Source: Discostella pseudostelligera
Lineage: Eukaryota > Bacillariophyta > Thalassiosirophyceae > Thalassiosirales > Thalassiosiraceae
Assembly (NCBI GenBank): GCA_036940085.1
Contig: JALLBK010000088.1
Location: forward strand, 1 to 52,434
Length of the DNA: 52,434 bases
Reading direction: 5' to 3'
Below, one piece after another: positions 49,679-52,434 of the stretch. The stretch's first letter is position 1, and every line of letters begins with the position of its first letter. The notes under the pieces are model-generated. The model was not told where the DNA came from. It worked only from the letters and a program-made list of their open reading frames with translations, and searched no databases. The position numbers were made by a program, and so were the translations under genes.

Positions 49679-50172
49679 TGTTTGCGTAGGGGATGTTAGA
49701 ATGGCATTATGAAGTGGATGTTCTATCGATTCGATATAATAGATAATATTATTGCATAGGAGTAGAAATAGGAGGCGGAACAGTGGACGTCGAGCTTCTT
49801 GATTGAAGGAGAAGTGTGGGAAAGATCGGCCTTGCGCCTCGCTCGATGCTCGATGCACCACGCCACGTACAGCCACGTACTTACGCCAAATCACTGCCAC
49901 GTGTAACATGTCATCGTTCTCCCGTCTCCCGCCAATGACTGCAACCCTTGGCAACCGTTACGTCCATGCGTGCCGCAAAACCATGGCAGCTGGCAGCCGC
50001 TGCATGACGCCAATATCTACTAAGCCTACCATCTCCTGCCACATTTCATCTTGATTACTAGATCAGCGGCGTTTCGATCTATCATGGGTAGAGTAGTACA
50101 TACCTATAGAGAGCGCATCGTTACTTTTAGTTTTAGCCCTGACCCCTGACCCCAGAACAAACCAGAACCAGA
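49679..50172. other. Divergent intergenic region
   Basis: It separates the acyl-CoA synthetase gene (-) from the small coiled-coil gene (+). The composite element at 49884-49903 lies here, with a lone TCTCCCGCCAATG at about 49925-49937 and CCACGTAC words near 49863-49880. The stretch from 50140 to 50172 is CCTGACCC/AACCAG-rich. No gene recognised. Confidence 0.6.
49884..49903 (-). promoter_or_regulatory. CACGTG-13-TTTGGCG composite element (shortened second half)
   Basis: On the minus strand CACGTGGCA starts at 49903 and TTTGGCG at 49890, 13 bp start to start, preceded by TTA as in other copies. The second half continues TAA instead of GGA. It is about 220 bp upstream of the acyl-CoA synthetase start codon. 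Confidence 0.5.
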
Positions 50173-50615
50173 ATGGCTTCGGCTTCGGCGGCGCCATCCC
50201 AAGCGAGCGGTACAAATGAGTCTATCGACTCAAGAACTAAAATCTCACACGACAACGATGCAGTGTCAAATATGCGACGGGCGTTCACAGATTACACTAC
50301 CGCGCTGATTTATGCCTCTCGCCATGCTGGGAGCGTTTCATCTGAATCTACAAAAGTAAAGCCCGCCGATGAAAATGATATTGCGGGGGCAGCTGAAAAG
50401 ATTAAGGATCCGTTGGAAGAAGCAGCGGCACTGATCGTCAAACGGAAACAGGCACTTCGTAGCAATGCAACTTTACTCGAGGGTAAATTACGTGGGAATG
50501 TGAAGGAGTCGGAGGCTTTACAATGTTGTTTAAGATCACAGCCCTGCGTTAGCGGGAGGAAAAGGACTTTCTCTCTAATGAATACTCATGGCTGACGGGG
50601 GATGTACAAAAGTAG
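50173..50615 (+). CDS. Small coiled-coil protein, unknown
   Basis: The frame from the ATG at 50173 stays open to 50595 (140 residues), but the end of that reading is Cys/Arg-rich and not helix-like. An alternative model splices at 50499 (AAT then GTGAAG) to 50553 (TTAG), a 53-nt intron, giving 129 residues that end with R-E-E-K-D-F-L-S-N-E-Y-S-W-L. This continues the heptad pattern of A-L-I-V-K-R-K-Q-A-L-R-S-N-A-T-L-L-E-G-K-L. I prefer the spliced form weakly, as other introns here are longer. The N-terminal 30 residues are Ser/Ala-rich. Size and coiled coil recall small Mediator or kinetochore subunits, but no family can be named. Confidence 0.45.
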
Positions 50616-50880
50616 AATTTAAAGTGCTATGCATGCATATCAGCTGTGTTGTATTCCGATTAGCCCCTTGCGTCCAATATATTTTAGGGTGCCTCGATGC
50701 GTTTGCGATAGTGGGAGGAACAGGATTATTTCTGAATACCTCCGATACTCAAATGGAAGGGGTGTAAATAAAAACTAAGGATTCCTTAGCGCCTATTCTT
50801 AGTGCTATGAATGCGCAGCAGCTGTATTGCGTCCGTCCTGCCTCGCGCCGAATAAATATTTGGTACCTCGTCCTGATGTT
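50536..50880 (+). repeat. Diverged tandem duplication, unit about 160-180 bp
   Basis: Two segments align: CTGCGTTAGCGGGAGGA (50544-50560) with TGCGATAGTGGGAGGA (50704-50719), ACTCATGG with ACTCAAATGG, AGTGCTATGCATGC (50622) with AGTGCTATGAATGC (50801), and GGGTGCCTCG with TGGTACCTCG further on. The second copy of the putative last exon reads W-E-E-Q-D-Y-F then stops, so it looks like a decayed exon copy. The rest of 50616-50894 shows no gene. Confidence 0.55.
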
Positions 50881-50894
50881 CAACTCATCCAGCT

Positions 50895-52167
50895 TCAAAC
50901 AGTTATTTGCCCATGCCGGTAAACGATGAAATTGAAAAACCCATGCAACGGTCCAAATATGGTGTGCAGAACCAAAAGAATGAAAACGTTGTCCCCCGTT
51001 ATCAGCTGATACAATCTATTCACCGTCTGAAACACCCACGTCAAGTAAAAGACCCCAAGGTAAAACATTGCTTGCCGAAATGTTTGCCGTGACCTTTCGT
51101 AGCGATGTGTCTCATTTATATCTATCGAAGCAGGTGGCACGGGATGATCGTCAGTGCTAGAAGCTGTCTCGATGAGCCTCGTACTTGGCCTCTTCGATCG
51201 AGTCTCCTTTTGCAACGCAATAAATCGTCGTTCGTCGGAGACAGCACTTCTTATCAACATTATCAAGATAACGGTGACCGTGACAATTATTATCCAAAGA
51301 GGACAATAAAAGAACAGCCAACGATACAGCCAGGCATCGTTTCCCCGCTCACAGGGCACATCCCCGTGTTGCCCATTATTGTCTTCGCAATTCGCCGGAT
51401 ATGGAGCAATCCAACACCATAGATTAGCATTGTTATATAATGTGAGAGGCAACCCAGCGATCGAAAAAACAATCGCAATGGTGAGCGAAATAGGATGCAT
51501 GTATCTCTCGTAGCGTTCCGAGATCTCTTCGTCCGTAAGATGATATTTCCCCAATAGAAGATAATACAGTGCGAGGTTTAGATTGTACAACGGACCTAAT
51601 AAATTCAGTTGGGAGAAGAACCCCTGTGCTGAACAAGATGCTGTCGTACCGACAGCGCCATAAACTAGGTAATAAATAATGTTAAATGTGAGAATGCGAA
51701 CACAAATCGTGATTACTAAGCGAGTGCAAAATCCAATAACCCTCACCATTTGCGGTCCCCCGCGGGACGGGCCAGGTCGATAATCCTAGCCAAAACGACG
51801 ACGACAAGTCGACGCAACCCATGGCCAGTAATATCCTGTAGTATGGACTGTTCAACTTCTCCTTCAAATCACTCAATATATCGTAAATAATCGACGTCGC
51901 CCCGAGTAGGGACATCGTTCCGGTAATATGGGGGATTATGGACAATGTTTTTTGCTGCAGTTCCGTCAGAGTCATTATTAGAGCTTCCTCTGGGATCGAA
52001 TCTCCCGGTGCTGGCTCTCGCCCCCCCCCCCCTTCCTCTGCTTCTGTTGAAACCGGTGGTGCCGTAGAAGTGCAGAGTCCTCGTTTGTCTCTTGTCTCTA
52101 CCCTTGATTGAGTGTAGTGTCGTAGCGTTACGGTGGCGGCGGGGGTCTCGTCCCATACCATCGTCAT
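50895..52167 (-). CDS. Seven-transmembrane receptor-like protein
   Basis: Exons 52167-51747 and 51664-50895 (82-nt intron, GTGAGG...TAG) give 396 residues from the ATG at 52167; an upstream exon is possible. After a polar N-terminus of ~85 residues with a poly-Gly run encoded by a 12-C homopolymer, hydrophobic helices follow: I-I-P-H-I-T-G-T-M-S-L-L-G-A, Y-R-I-L-L-A-M-G-C-V-D-L, Y-N-L-N-L-A-L-Y-Y-L-L, S-L-T-I-A-I-V-F-S-I-A-G-L-P-L, Y-C-P-L-W-I-I-I-V-T-V-T, A-M-F-Y-L-G-V-F-Y-L-T-W-V-F and V-L-H-T-I-F-G-P-L-H-G-F-F-N. A Cys before helix 3 (A-S-C-S-A-Q-G-F-F) and Cys-containing loops suggest the usual extracellular disulfide. The arrangement resembles cAMP-receptor-like/GPR1-type 7TM proteins common in protists. 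Ligand and G-protein coupling are unknown. Confidence 0.75.
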
Positions 52168-52434
52168 GGTCAATGAGATGCTGCACAGCCCTGCACCAAG
52201 CAGTTTTCCAAGACCGTTCAAGCAAAAGAAGGAAGTGTCGCACAGTGACAGAGGGCTTCGGACAGTTACGTAGGAATTAGTATAAAGCGATCGACTTGAC
52301 AGGCGCGACTCTTATTTGTCCAACATCCCAACAAACAAAATCTCAAAACAATGTATCCCGCTTCAAGTTCAAGTTGGCACTAGGGTGTATTATTATGTGT
52401 GACCCTTCTTATGACTGCACAAATCACAATCTAA
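52168..52434. other. Window edge, no gene seen
   Basis: Upstream flank of the 7TM gene. AT-rich with a CAAAATCTCAAAAC stretch; no promoter motif of the type seen elsewhere and no credible coding frame. Confidence 0.5.

Noticed and set aside
1..52434. tRNA, rRNA, CRISPR arrays, transposases
   Set aside because: I looked for T-arm/B-box words such as GGTTCGAANCC, spaced direct repeats and transposase or integrase motifs and saw none; a covariance-model scan could still find divergent RNAs.

Overview
The window is nuclear DNA of a compact-genome eukaryotic alga, most probably a centric diatom or close stramenopile relative (inference). The grounds are: short GT-AG introns (about 53-153 nt) in genes for eIF3h, PRPF6, HIR3/CABIN1, Mediator-like and dynactin-like proteins; an acyl-CoA synthetase whose N-terminus is a signal peptide followed by an A-F-A-P-P motif, the plastid-import signature of secondary red-lineage plastids; an apparent two-selenocysteine protein with its own SECIS element; and 7TM and Cys-rich membrane proteins. 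There is no operon logic. Genes alternate in strand, with convergent pairs separated by as little as 14-45 bp and divergent pairs sharing 250-600 bp of promoter DNA.

Layout: 1-1200 is degenerate low-complexity repeat. Then come an LYR-motif mitochondrial protein (1420-1860, +), a borealin-like chromosomal passenger protein (2073-2950, -), a CCCH-finger/UDP-sugar pyrophosphorylase with a C-terminal CaaX box (3428-5947, +), a mitochondrial Rossmann protein (6455-8062, +), APS kinase with a 22-nt exon (8231-9033, -), a Nei/Fpg-UNG bifunctional DNA glycosylase (9571-11586, +), an RsuA/RluB-type pseudouridine synthase (11617-13362, -), eIF3h (13975-15009, +), DNMT2 (15753-17639, +), a selenocysteine MGMT-DUF3253 fusion (17796-18533, -), an EXS membrane protein (18969-20652, +), PRPF6 (20698-23784, -), TadA-type deaminase (24290-25603, +), a WDR6-sirtuin fusion (25763-31039, -), HIR3/CABIN1 in seven exons (31504-39332, +), a duplicated dsRBD-like protein (39347-40681, -), PP2C phosphatase in eight exons (41260-43788, +), MED22-like (43949-44512, -), dynactin-p24-like (44771-45562, +), a type II membrane protein with two Cys-rich repeats (46005-46881, +), plastid long-chain acyl-CoA synthetase (47229-49678, -), a small coiled-coil protein (50173-50615, +) and a 7TM receptor-like protein (50895-52167, -).

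The most striking find is the minus-strand gene at 17796-18533. The conserved acceptor cysteine of the O6-alkylguanine-DNA alkyltransferase motif P-C-H-R is a TGA codon. The conserved cysteine of the C-P-S-E motif in the downstream DUF3253-like domain is also TGA. The 3' UTR folds into a credible SECIS (UGAC/CGAU quartet, about 12-bp helix, AA-containing apical loop, 6-bp basal helix). Other unusual architectures are the Nei/Fpg-UNG fusion and the WDR6-Sir2 fusion. Several genes concern nucleic-acid repair or modification (MGMT-Sec, Nei-UNG, DNMT2, TadA, pseudouridine synthase, WDR6), but shared regulation is not shown.

An unexplained regulatory signal recurs between genes: CACGTG followed, exactly 13 bp start to start, by TTTGGCG(GGA). 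It occurs five times (two at 1211-1293, one each at 15508, 31229-31252 and 49884-49903), with isolated TTTGGCGGGA (E2F-like) or CACGTG half-sites in most other divergent promoters.
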